Origin: an uncultured Eubacteriales bacterium
GTDB lineage: Bacteria; Bacillota; Clostridia; Peptostreptococcales; Anaerovoracaceae
NCBI GenBank assembly: GCA_902774265.1
Contig: CACYHR010000033.1
Span: forward strand, 1 to 37,565
Reading direction: 5' to 3'
DNA: 37,565 nt
Position 1 is the first letter of the stretch; every line of letters starts with the position of its first letter. The position numbers and the translations under genes were made by a program. The notes beneath the pieces are model-generated. The model saw nothing but the letters and a program-made list of their open reading frames with translations. It made no database searches and was not told the DNA's origin. Below are positions 1-6,960 of this stretch, one piece after another.

Positions 1-150
1 GGAGCTGAAGCTCCCGGTGTCTGTAAATGCTTCCTCCGGATCATACGGCGTTGCCGTAAGGTCGGAAGCATTGATCTCCGGAGGCTGAGCTCCTCCGATC
101 AGTACGGCGTCGCTCGCTCCAATCAAGCGAGCTTGTTGGAGCTTTGCTCC
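1..150. repeat. cluster of short hairpins and an imperfect direct repeat
   Basis: Perfect inverted repeats seen here are GGAGCT/AGCTCC (1-6 with 9-14), AATGCTTCC/GGAAGCATT (26-34 with 64-72), TACGGC/GCCGTA (44-49 with 53-58), CCTCCGGA/TCCGGAGG (33-40 with 77-84), GGAGG/CCTCC (80-84 with 92-96), GCTCGCT/AGCGAGC (around 112-132) and GGAGC/GCTCC (around 138-150). Some compete for the same bases. On the minus strand ACGCCGTA-TGATC-GGAGGA occurs twice, imperfectly, within about 50 bp. None has a U-tail, so this is not an obvious terminator. Confidence 0.5.
2..88 (+). CDS. possible 3' end of an upstream gene (partial, uncertain)
   Basis: One plus-strand frame is open from base 2 and ends at a TGA at 86-88, coding about 28 residues that alternate hydrophobic and polar positions and end in ...LISGG. 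It could be the C-terminus of a gene whose body lies left of the window, with the symporter at 175 as the next gene of the same operon, since no promoter is visible between them. The minus strand of the same stretch is also open, with protein-like composition, and the DNA is full of inverted repeats, so the coding direction cannot be settled here. I do not recognise a family. Confidence 0.25.
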   Translation, partial: ELKLPVSVNASSGSYGVAVRSEALISGG

Positions 151-174
151 TGGTTGAAAAAAGGATGGAGTATT

Positions 175-1608
175 GTGACTGAAATGAATAATTATGAAAA
201 AGATATCAAAAATAGATCAGCTACAGAACAGAAGCTCGGATGGGGCGAACGGCTGGGATACGGAACCGGAAATATTGGAGTAGGTATCATCAGGACGATC
301 ATAGGCACATATTTTCTTGTGTATATGACAAACACGGCTCTGCTTAATGTAGCGATTATATCTGTCATCATTGCGGTATCGAGGGTGTTTGACGGCATAT
401 CGGACCTTATTATAGGAAACATAATCGATAATACTGAGTCGAAGATGGGAAAAGCAAGAGTATGGCTGGCGCGCATGTGTCTGCCGCTTTTCGTATCTGT
501 TTTACTCATGTTCTGGGTACCGCCGCAGTTCCCGGAGGCAGTGAAATACATATATGTATTTCTGATATATAATATTGTGAATACCGTATTATTCACTTTC
601 GTGATGCTTTCGCAATATTCACTTTTATCCCTGATTACCTCAGATAAAGAGGAACACGGGCTGCTGGGTATCATCTCAAGTATATTATTACAAGTCGGAT
701 CGCTTGCATGCGGAACTCTTTTCGTGAAGGTGCTTTCGGCTTTTGCTGATAGCACGGGCAACCAGAATACGCAAAAGGGTTTTACTGCTGCCTGCATTAT
801 CTTCTGTTCAATTTCTGTTCTGGCGATCTTTACCTCTGTATTTACAACAAAAGAGAGGGTAAGGGGGGATGTCAGGTCAGAAAAAAGACCGAAAGCAAGC
901 GTTGCCGGTTTTATGACAGCATTTAAGATAATGCTGTCTGAGAGAAGCTGGATCGTGGTTACTGTCACAACCACTCTCTGCGTGCTGGTGACAGAGATGA
1001 TGACGCAGAGCGGAGTATATTATTCTATGTATGTCCTTCACGATATGGATAATATAAGCTGGATCATAGCCACCATACTTGTTCCGTCGGTTATTATCCA
1101 GTTTGCTATGCCGTCGCTGTTTAAAAAAATAAGCAAGAAGACATTTTATGTCGGCGGTAACCTGCTGGTTTCTGCCGCTACACTGGGCTTTGCTCTTGTG
1201 AGTCCGTCAGTGCCGGGAATGGTAGGATTCAGCATCCTCAAAGGAGTCGGCACGGGAATGTTGACCGGTATACTCCCGGGACTGATTGCAGATTTGGTAG
1301 GTGAAACAAGCAGGAAAAGAGGACGTTTCATGCCGGGCGCAGGCTTTGCAGTTTTTTCCACATCAAATAAACTCGGCTCGGGCCTGGGCGGAGTGATATT
1401 CGGCTTCATCCTTTCCGCTGCGGGATTCAACGGAGCTCTTGATGCTCAGAATATCGCTCAGCCGGCCGCGGTTCCGGTTGCTGTGACCTGGACCTTCCTG
1501 TGGCTGCCGATGATCTTTACCGCTGTAAGCGCAGTGATCTTCTATCTGTTCTTTGATACGGACAAAAACACGGGCGGAGAAGAAAGCGGACAAAGCGATA
1601 TTAAGTAA
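175..1608 (+). CDS. GPH-family sugar:cation symporter (MFS_2, MelB-like)
   Basis: A 477-residue polytopic membrane protein of the glycoside-pentoside-hexuronide:cation symporter family, expected to bring a sugar or glycoside into the cell with Na+ or H+. The N-terminal GWGERLGYGTGN signature and the helix II pattern D73-x3-D77 followed by a GN.IDNTESKMGKAR loop correspond to the cation-site aspartates and loop of MelB. About twelve hydrophobic segments are visible. I chose the GTG at 175 because AAGGATGGAG (161-170) precedes it at normal spacing. The longer reading from TTG 133 would begin inside a hairpin region and add residues atypical for the family. The adenylating enzyme follows 33 bp downstream, so the two are probably cotranscribed. 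The substrate cannot be read from the sequence, and no catabolic glycosidase lies in the window. Confidence 0.88.
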   Translation: MTEMNNYEKDIKNRSATEQKLGWGERLGYGTGNIGVGIIRTIIGTYFLVYMTNTALLNVAIISVIIAVSRVFDGISDLIIGNIIDNTESKMGKARVWLARMCLPLFVSVLLMFWVPPQFPEAVKYIYVFLIYNIVNTVLFTFVMLSQYSLLSLITSDKEEHGLLGIISSILLQVGSLACGTLFVKVLSAFADSTGNQNTQKGFTAACIIFCSISVLAIFTSVFTTKERVRGDVRSEKRPKASVAGFMTAFKIMLSERSWIVVTVTTTLCVLVTEMMTQSGVYYSMYVLHDMDNISWIIATILVPSVIIQFAMPSLFKKISKKTFYVGGNLLVSAATLGFALVSPSVPGMVGFSILKGVGTGMLTGILPGLIADLVGETSRKRGRFMPGAGFAVFSTSNKLGSGLGGVIFGFILSAAGFNGALDAQNIAQPAAVPVAVTWTFLWLPMIFTAVSAVIFYLFFDTDKNTGGEESGQSDIK

Positions 1609-1641
1609 GAAAGCAGAGTAATGAAAAGGGGGCAAGAAATC

Positions 1642-3678
1642 ATGGGTATGGAAAAAGACTGCTGTTTATTGGATTATATGTTTGAAGATATCTTTACAGG
1701 AATGGGCTGCGATATGCTGCCGTGTATTTTCGATCCCTGCGATGAGTCCGAAGATGAAGATGATATCGTTCCGGACAGGTTTCCCGATGAGATCACGGAC
1801 CGCATAAGAAGCGGAGAGATAACAGCCCAGAAGAGCTGGAAATACATAAAAGAGCTGAATTCATTCAGTGAAGAAAGACTTGACAAAACAGCGCTGACGG
1901 ACTGCCGCAGAGATTATACGTATCGGCAGCTGTTCAGGAAGTGGGAGCGGTACGCAGCGGTATTCTCGGCTGTCGGCATCACCGGAAGCAGACATTCCAG
2001 AGTTGCTATGATCGGGACTCCTGCCACCGAAGTCATATCGGCTTTTTACGGGCTGAATATGACAGGGACATCGGTATCCATCGTACCGACCTCTGACTAT
2101 CATTTCACAGACCGCTGGAAGAAGCTGGTCGAAAAGGAAGGCATCACAGACATATTTCTCAATGATATTGTTGCCGATCCTGAAATGGTCAGGGGTCTAC
2201 TGGATGAAAAAGAAAATATGGGGATCAGGAATATCATAGTGATTCATATCCCTTTGTCTGTTGGAGACATGTGCAGTCCGGATGAGAAGGCGAGACACCG
2301 GAAAAATATCGCCGCGCTGAAAAAGATCGATGGTGTGCTCTTCATGAAGGACCTGCTTGAAGAATACCGTGATCATCCTGTCGAATATGCTGAGACGGAG
2401 TGCGACGAAGCGGCTGTGATAATCCACACATCGGGAACGGTCAATGGTATACATAAGCCAGTTCCTCTATCGGATACAGCTCTCAACGAATCAGTTGACA
2501 GACTGATTCGTGATGAAAGATTTGCATATCTCAACGGTAGAGCAGTATCATGTCTGAATATTGAGATACAGAGTTCATATTTCTTTATTGACGGCATGCA
2601 TCTGCCGCTGGCATTCGGAGGAAGGACTGTACTGATCTCTACAGGGGCCAGGGGTATGGTAGTCTTCAACACTATATCGGAGTACAAAGTCAACGTAATG
2701 TTCGTGTCAGCTATAGAACTCGAACTACTGCTCAAGCTGCCGATCACTCCTGATTTTTCACACCTGGAGTTCATCTTCTTCGGAGGAAGCTATTGCTCGG
2801 TAGATAACAGGAGGCGATATAATAAGTTTTTGAAAAAATGTGGTTCAAAGGCAAAACTGACCGTCGGATACGGCATGTCGGAGGCAGGAGCTGCATGCAT
2901 CCTTTCTACGCAGGGCAGAAAGGATGATGCCATGGGATATCCTCTGTCAGGCGTAAAAGTTAAGATATATGACGAGGATGAAGATAAGTATTATGATATA
3001 GAAGACGGACCGGCGTCCGGTTTGATGTATATTTCATCAAAATCTCTTTCGGGCGGCCGCATCGATGACAGGGTGTTCTTTGAGCTCACGGATATCGATG
3101 GTGTAAAATACCTGAATACCAACGATCGGGCCAGAGTGAATGAAGACGGAAGTCTGACCTATATCGGCAGGGTCAACAAGTATTTTATCAATCATGAAGG
3201 TATACGTTTCAATGCCGGTCTTATAGAAACCGCTGTTTCGGCTGAACCGGGCATAGAGACATGCGGACTGGTACCTGAATATAACAAGTTTATACACGAT
3301 TCCTTTCCGGTGCTTTATGTAAAAGCGACGAAGGAGGAAGGCAGTTCCCGCAAAACAGTCAGAAGAGCTCTGAAGAATGTATTTATCAGAGACGGCAAGG
3401 CTGCCGAGACCAATCTCCCGGGACAGTGTGTGCTGACTGACAACATACCGTTCAATGACGGAGGCAAGGTCGATGTATACAGGATATTAAATGAGGGCGT
3501 AAAAGGCAGACGTTACAGTATCGTGCCGGAGAAGGAAGACGGAGAACTGAAAGATATCAGGCTCGTTCCTGTAGAAAAAATACAATTTTTCGTGAAGATG
3601 GGACTCCCGGAGGAGATCGAGGATGAGATGAGAGAAACCGGCAAAGCATACGGCAAAAACGCTATAAATCAGAGGTAG
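1642..3678 (+). CDS. ANL-superfamily adenylate-forming enzyme (AMP-binding protein)
   Basis: A 678-residue protein of the acyl-CoA synthetase/NRPS adenylation superfamily, which activates a carboxylic acid with ATP to an acyl-adenylate. Motifs in order: a phosphate-binding loop HTSGT at 262-266 (the usual following TGxPK is altered), A5-like GYGMSE at 409-414, A7-like N494-D495 followed by DGSLTYIGR, and the C-terminal A10-like GGKVDVYRI with K609 as the likely catalytic lysine. The first ~40 residues form an unusual Cys- and Asp/Glu-rich leader, and about 50 residues follow K609. Start ATG 1642 is preferred over ATG 1621 because AAAAGGGGG (1624-1632) sits 9 nt upstream, while 1621 lacks a Shine-Dalgarno. 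It follows the symporter closely. No acyl carrier or thioesterase gene is nearby, so the acid substrate is unknown. Confidence 0.8.
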   Translation: MGMEKDCCLLDYMFEDIFTGMGCDMLPCIFDPCDESEDEDDIVPDRFPDEITDRIRSGEITAQKSWKYIKELNSFSEERLDKTALTDCRRDYTYRQLFRKWERYAAVFSAVGITGSRHSRVAMIGTPATEVISAFYGLNMTGTSVSIVPTSDYHFTDRWKKLVEKEGITDIFLNDIVADPEMVRGLLDEKENMGIRNIIVIHIPLSVGDMCSPDEKARHRKNIAALKKIDGVLFMKDLLEEYRDHPVEYAETECDEAAVIIHTSGTVNGIHKPVPLSDTALNESVDRLIRDERFAYLNGRAVSCLNIEIQSSYFFIDGMHLPLAFGGRTVLISTGARGMVVFNTISEYKVNVMFVSAIELELLLKLPITPDFSHLEFIFFGGSYCSVDNRRRYNKFLKKCGSKAKLTVGYGMSEAGAACILSTQGRKDDAMGYPLSGVKVKIYDEDEDKYYDIEDGPASGLMYISSKSLSGGRIDDRVFFELTDIDGVKYLNTNDRARVNEDGSLTYIGRVNKYFINHEGIRFNAGLIETAVSAEPGIETCGLVPEYNKFIHDSFPVLYVKATKEEGSSRKTVRRALKNVFIRDGKAAETNLPGQCVLTDNIPFNDGGKVDVYRILNEGVKGRRYSIVPEKEDGELKDIRLVPVEKIQFFVKMGLPEEIEDEMRETGKAYGKNAINQR

Positions 3679-3712
3679 GTCTCTCGATTCGGTATCTACG
3701 CGAAAACACACA

Positions 3713-3743
3713 GTGCCCCGGAGCTTTTCCGGAGCACTTTTTT
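3713..3743 (+). terminator. rho-independent terminator after the ANL gene
   Basis: A hairpin GTGC-C-CCGGA / TCCGG-A-GCAC with one internal mismatch and a five-base loop is followed directly by six T residues. It closes the symporter-ANL operon 34 bp after the stop codon. Confidence 0.85.
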
Positions 3744-3816
3744 CGGTTATGTTCATCATGACGCTGCGGAGCAGGAAATTACAGATTCAAGCCCATGATA
3801 ATAAGCGAATATTGAG

Positions 3817-3846
3817 AAAGATCGGGTAACCGGTCTTTTTGTTTTT
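3817..3846 (+). terminator. second rho-independent terminator-like hairpin
   Basis: AAAGATCGG - GTAA - CCGGTCTTT (one G-T wobble, four-base loop) followed by TTGTTTTT. It lies about 75 bp after the first terminator and just before the promoter candidate of the next gene. It may be a backup terminator or the end of a small transcript in the 3744-3816 gap. Confidence 0.6.
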
Positions 3847-3870
3847 GTGCCTAATATTTTGTGTTATACT
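3842..3870 (+). promoter_or_regulatory. probable sigma-70 promoter for the first SDF symporter
   Basis: A -10 box TATACT (3865-3870) lies 17 bp after a weak -35-like TTTTTG (3842-3847), about 70 bp before the start codon. The -35 overlaps the T-tract of the preceding hairpin, so the assignment rests mostly on the -10. Confidence 0.5.
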
Positions 3871-3941
3871 TGTAATTAAGTTGAATTGAATGGTATATGA
3901 AGCATTTAAATTGTCGATAGAATAATTGTGCAGGGGTAATT

Positions 3942-5546
3942 ATGGATGTTACGAATATACACAGTCAGGAGAATAAATTCGAGCTCAGAGCGGATGAGAT
4001 AGACCGTATAACAGAGGAACTCGCGGAGCTGTTATCGACGCAGCCGATAGACCGTAAAGACGCTCTGCGTCTTAAGTTCATTCTGGAAGAGGTTATGCTC
4101 AAATACAGAGATTACTGTCCGGAGGGAACTGTAGCATCTCTGCGTTTTTCACGCGCCCTGGGTAAGTTCAGGGTATCTTTTAAGGTTGAGGGAGAGAGCA
4201 TGGATCCTTTCGCGGCGACTGATGATTCTGTAACTTCTGTCATGGGATCTCTGCTGGCGAATTCCGATACGCTTAACAGGGCCTGGAAATACCGCAGCGG
4301 CGCCAATCTGGTGACATTTACCCTGATGAAAGTAAGGAAGCTGAGTCAGATCGTTACGATACTCATCGGCCTTTTGTCAGGGATGGCAGCAGGTTTCCTT
4401 ATACGCACTCTGATGCCGGGTGTGGCCGATGATGTCGCAACAAGGATCATCGCGCCTCTTACAAACGCCTTTGTAGGTCTGCTGTGCGTCATGGCGACAC
4501 TCATGTGTTTTGCGGCTATCGCCCTTGGCATCGTACGGCTGGGCGATGTTTCGACCTTCAGTACAGTAGGAAAGAAGATGATACATTCTTTTCTTACCGT
4601 AGCTTTCTTCCTGACTATGATCTGTACCGTATTCATGCTGCCGGGGATAAACTTCGGACGTTCGGCTAATATGTCGATCAATTTCTTTGACTTCTTTGAT
4701 ATACTGATCAGCTTTGTGCCTAATAACATCCTGTCACCTATACTGGAGTTCAATTCCGTACACATCATCATCATCGGAATAATGTTCGGTGTGGCTATGC
4801 TGCATATGGGACAGAAGGCGGACAGTCTGACAGAGATTTTTGATGAGCTCAATATCGTGGCCATACTTTCGAATTCCTATCTGAACCGCTTCATACCCGC
4901 TTATGTCGGATTGATGATATGCGGACAAATCATTACCGGATCCTATGCCGTTCTTTCAGGTTATCTGAAGCTGCTGATTATGGTGGTCATAGCCGATTTC
5001 GTGACACTCTTTGCCTATACAGCTTTTGTATGCATCCGCCTCAGGGTAGGGGTGCGGACTTATGTTCATAAAATGCTGCCGTCATTTCTGATTTCGCTGT
5101 CGAGTGCCAGTGTCGGCGCGGTATTCATGCCGGCAATTGATGCTCTGATAGGACCGCTCGGAGTTGATACGGATTTTGCGCCGCTGGCCTATAATCTCGG
5201 GAGTATACTTTTCCGCCCGGGTTACTGTATAGTCTTTACGGCCTGCAGCCTTTTCACAGCGAGTATGTACGGTATAGAGGTCACATGGTCATGGGTAGCG
5301 GCGGCTTTTCTGCTTTCATTTATCCTCTCGGTGGCTACGCCGCCGGTGATGGGCGGAACGACAGTCTGCTTCTCGATACTGTTTTCACAGCTGGGATTGA
5401 ATAACCAGGCGCTGGCCATTATCATTTCGATCAATGCAGTCTTCGAGTTCATGACAGTTGCCGTTAATAATTACTGTCTGCAGAGTCAGATCGTCCTGCT
5501 GGGGAAATCCATCGGAGGTCTTGATCTTGAAACACTCAGGAATTGA
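3942..5546 (+). CDS. SDF-family (dicarboxylate/amino acid:cation) symporter with N-terminal GHKL-like domain, copy 1
   Basis: A 534-residue protein in two parts. Residues ~1-130 are soluble. They carry RLKFILEEVMLKYRD, then KFRVSFKVEGESMDPF, then YRSGANLVTFTL, a spacing that resembles the N-box, G1 box and last strand of RsbW/SpoIIAB-type GHKL ATPases, but without the ATP-binding Asn and Asp. Residues ~135-534 are an SDF transporter with re-entrant-loop features: SLSSAS, the TPPVMGG loop, and NAVFEF...VNN in the last core helix. By my alignment to GltPh, the arginine that binds a side-chain carboxylate is replaced and Asp394 is Glu502, so the substrate may not be a dicarboxylic amino acid. 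Predicted role: cation-coupled uptake with a cytoplasmic regulatory domain. A paralogue of the same build lies at 11449. The start ATG is fixed by GGGG at 3933-3936. Confidence 0.8.
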   Translation: MDVTNIHSQENKFELRADEIDRITEELAELLSTQPIDRKDALRLKFILEEVMLKYRDYCPEGTVASLRFSRALGKFRVSFKVEGESMDPFAATDDSVTSVMGSLLANSDTLNRAWKYRSGANLVTFTLMKVRKLSQIVTILIGLLSGMAAGFLIRTLMPGVADDVATRIIAPLTNAFVGLLCVMATLMCFAAIALGIVRLGDVSTFSTVGKKMIHSFLTVAFFLTMICTVFMLPGINFGRSANMSINFFDFFDILISFVPNNILSPILEFNSVHIIIIGIMFGVAMLHMGQKADSLTEIFDELNIVAILSNSYLNRFIPAYVGLMICGQIITGSYAVLSGYLKLLIMVVIADFVTLFAYTAFVCIRLRVGVRTYVHKMLPSFLISLSSASVGAVFMPAIDALIGPLGVDTDFAPLAYNLGSILFRPGYCIVFTACSLFTASMYGIEVTWSWVAAAFLLSFILSVATPPVMGGTTVCFSILFSQLGLNNQALAIIISINAVFEFMTVAVNNYCLQSQIVLLGKSIGGLDLETLRN

Positions 5547-5659
5547 TGTTGAGCGTACGATATTTCGTGGTGGAACTGATACGCTGATATATGTTAAAAT
5601 AGGGTTTGCATGAACTGGGTGCCTTTCAGTTATTGTAAATCAGAAGGAGATTAACGAAG

Positions 5660-6823
5660 ATGAGAGAAAAACTTAGAGAAAAGAGCTGGTACGCTAACGC
5701 GGTTTCTCTATGTATCGCAGTAGTTCTTTATGTAATACTTACGCATCTCGGAGTGATTGATGCGTATATGGGTAAATTTACCGGTTATTTCAATACGGTA
5801 ATAATCGGCCTGATTCTTGCATATCTTATGAATCCTCTTGCTAAGTTCTATCAGAACAAGGTGCTGAGTCATGCAGGAAAGCTGGGAAAAAGCTGGGCAG
5901 CTGCCGCTTTTCTCGCAATCATAACGACGCTGCTCTTCCTGTTATTCATGCTGGAAACTATCATTCCGCAGCTGATCGACAGTATAAGCACATTTGTAGG
6001 TAACATAGATTCCTATGTAGCTTCACTGGATGCATATCTCGCTAAAACGGGAATTTCGTTATTGTTCGGAGGTGCGAGGCTGACAGAGCAGCTGGCTGGT
6101 TTAAATCTGAAGATAGGAGCATATATTGCTTCTAATGCGGATGTTATACTCAATGTATCGGCAGCAGCCGGAAAGGCTCTTTTCCAGTTAGTCATAGCTT
6201 TCATACTGTCGGTCTATGTGCTGTTGGCAAAGTTTTCACTCAAGAAGGGTACCAAGCGCTTTATGAGGGCTGTTATTCCTGAGAAGCAATACGGAAGCAT
6301 CATGAGCTATCTGAGACGCTGTGACGGCATACTTGTCGACTACATCGTATTCTCGCTGATCGATTCACTTATCATCGGCGGTTTATGCGCGATCTTCATG
6401 ACTGTCGCAGGCATGCAGTATGTGGGAATGGTATCGCTGCTTGTCGGTGTGACTAATCTCATACCGAATTTCGGACCGCTTATCGGCGGAGCAATCGGAG
6501 CCTTTATTCTGCTTCTGGTTCATCCTGTCGATGCACTCATTTTCATACCGTTCGTACTGGTGCTGCAGTTCTTCGACGGATATATCCTCAAACCGAGGCT
6601 GTTCGGAAACAAGCTGGGTGTATCAGGACTGCTCATCCTCGCATCCGTACTCGTATGCGGCAATATCTGGGGAATCACGGGAATCCTGCTTGCTATTCCT
6701 ATCGCTGCTATCCTGGACTTTACAGTCAGAGATGTCATCCTTCCTACGCTTGAAAAACGCCGCGGGATCGTACCGGAGGATGCTGAAGCGAAGGACGCTG
6801 CCGAAGCGGAGAAAGATGAATAA
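5660..6823 (+). CDS. AI-2E family transporter (permease), copy 1
   Basis: A 387-residue polytopic protein of the AI-2E/YdiK/TqsA/PerM family. N-terminal hydrophobic segments are followed by a longer soluble-like middle region (about 100-170), and the C-terminal half carries the family signature GVTNLIPNFGPLIGG. The tail after the last helix is charged and rich in Ala and Glu. Members have been linked to autoinducer-2 export or Na+(Li+)/H+ antiport, so a quorum-sensing role should not be assumed. The start ATG follows AAGGAG (5644-5649). The 113-bp upstream gap has a possible -10 TAAAAT (5595-5600) without a clear -35. A second, divergent member is encoded at 23462. Confidence 0.87.
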   Translation: MREKLREKSWYANAVSLCIAVVLYVILTHLGVIDAYMGKFTGYFNTVIIGLILAYLMNPLAKFYQNKVLSHAGKLGKSWAAAAFLAIITTLLFLLFMLETIIPQLIDSISTFVGNIDSYVASLDAYLAKTGISLLFGGARLTEQLAGLNLKIGAYIASNADVILNVSAAAGKALFQLVIAFILSVYVLLAKFSLKKGTKRFMRAVIPEKQYGSIMSYLRRCDGILVDYIVFSLIDSLIIGGLCAIFMTVAGMQYVGMVSLLVGVTNLIPNFGPLIGGAIGAFILLLVHPVDALIFIPFVLVLQFFDGYILKPRLFGNKLGVSGLLILASVLVCGNIWGITGILLAIPIAAILDFTVRDVILPTLEKRRGIVPEDAEAKDAAEAEKDE

Positions 6824-6850
6824 AATCTATTTACTGAATTACAAATGACA

Positions 6851-6924
6851 GGACCGCTCGCCGGTCCGGGATACTAATTTTGAAACTCTCAGACGCAGGA
6901 CTTCAAAATCTTGCGTCTGATTTT
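6851..6924 (+). promoter_or_regulatory. two leader hairpins before the ParE-like gene
   Basis: The first hairpin is GGACCG / CGGTCC (6851-6856 with 6862-6867). The second is a perfect 9-bp stem TCAGACGCA / TGCGTCTGA (6889-6897 with 6912-6920) followed by TTTT. The second could terminate transcripts of the AI-2E gene or attenuate entry into the topoisomerase genes. The ribosome binding site AGGAGG lies 31 bp beyond it. The T-run is short and the loop is 14 nt, so efficiency is uncertain. Confidence 0.45.
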
Positions 6925-6960
6925 CGCTTAAATTACCAGTGTTATTTTTCAGGAGGAACT

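Noticed and set aside
1-150. Minus-strand open frame (…GGAQPPEINASDLTATPYD…) as a divergent gene
   Set aside because: The composition looks protein-like, but there is no ribosome binding site or start codon, and a divergent gene would leave no room for a symporter promoter. Undecided without the flanking sequence, so it was not listed as a gene.
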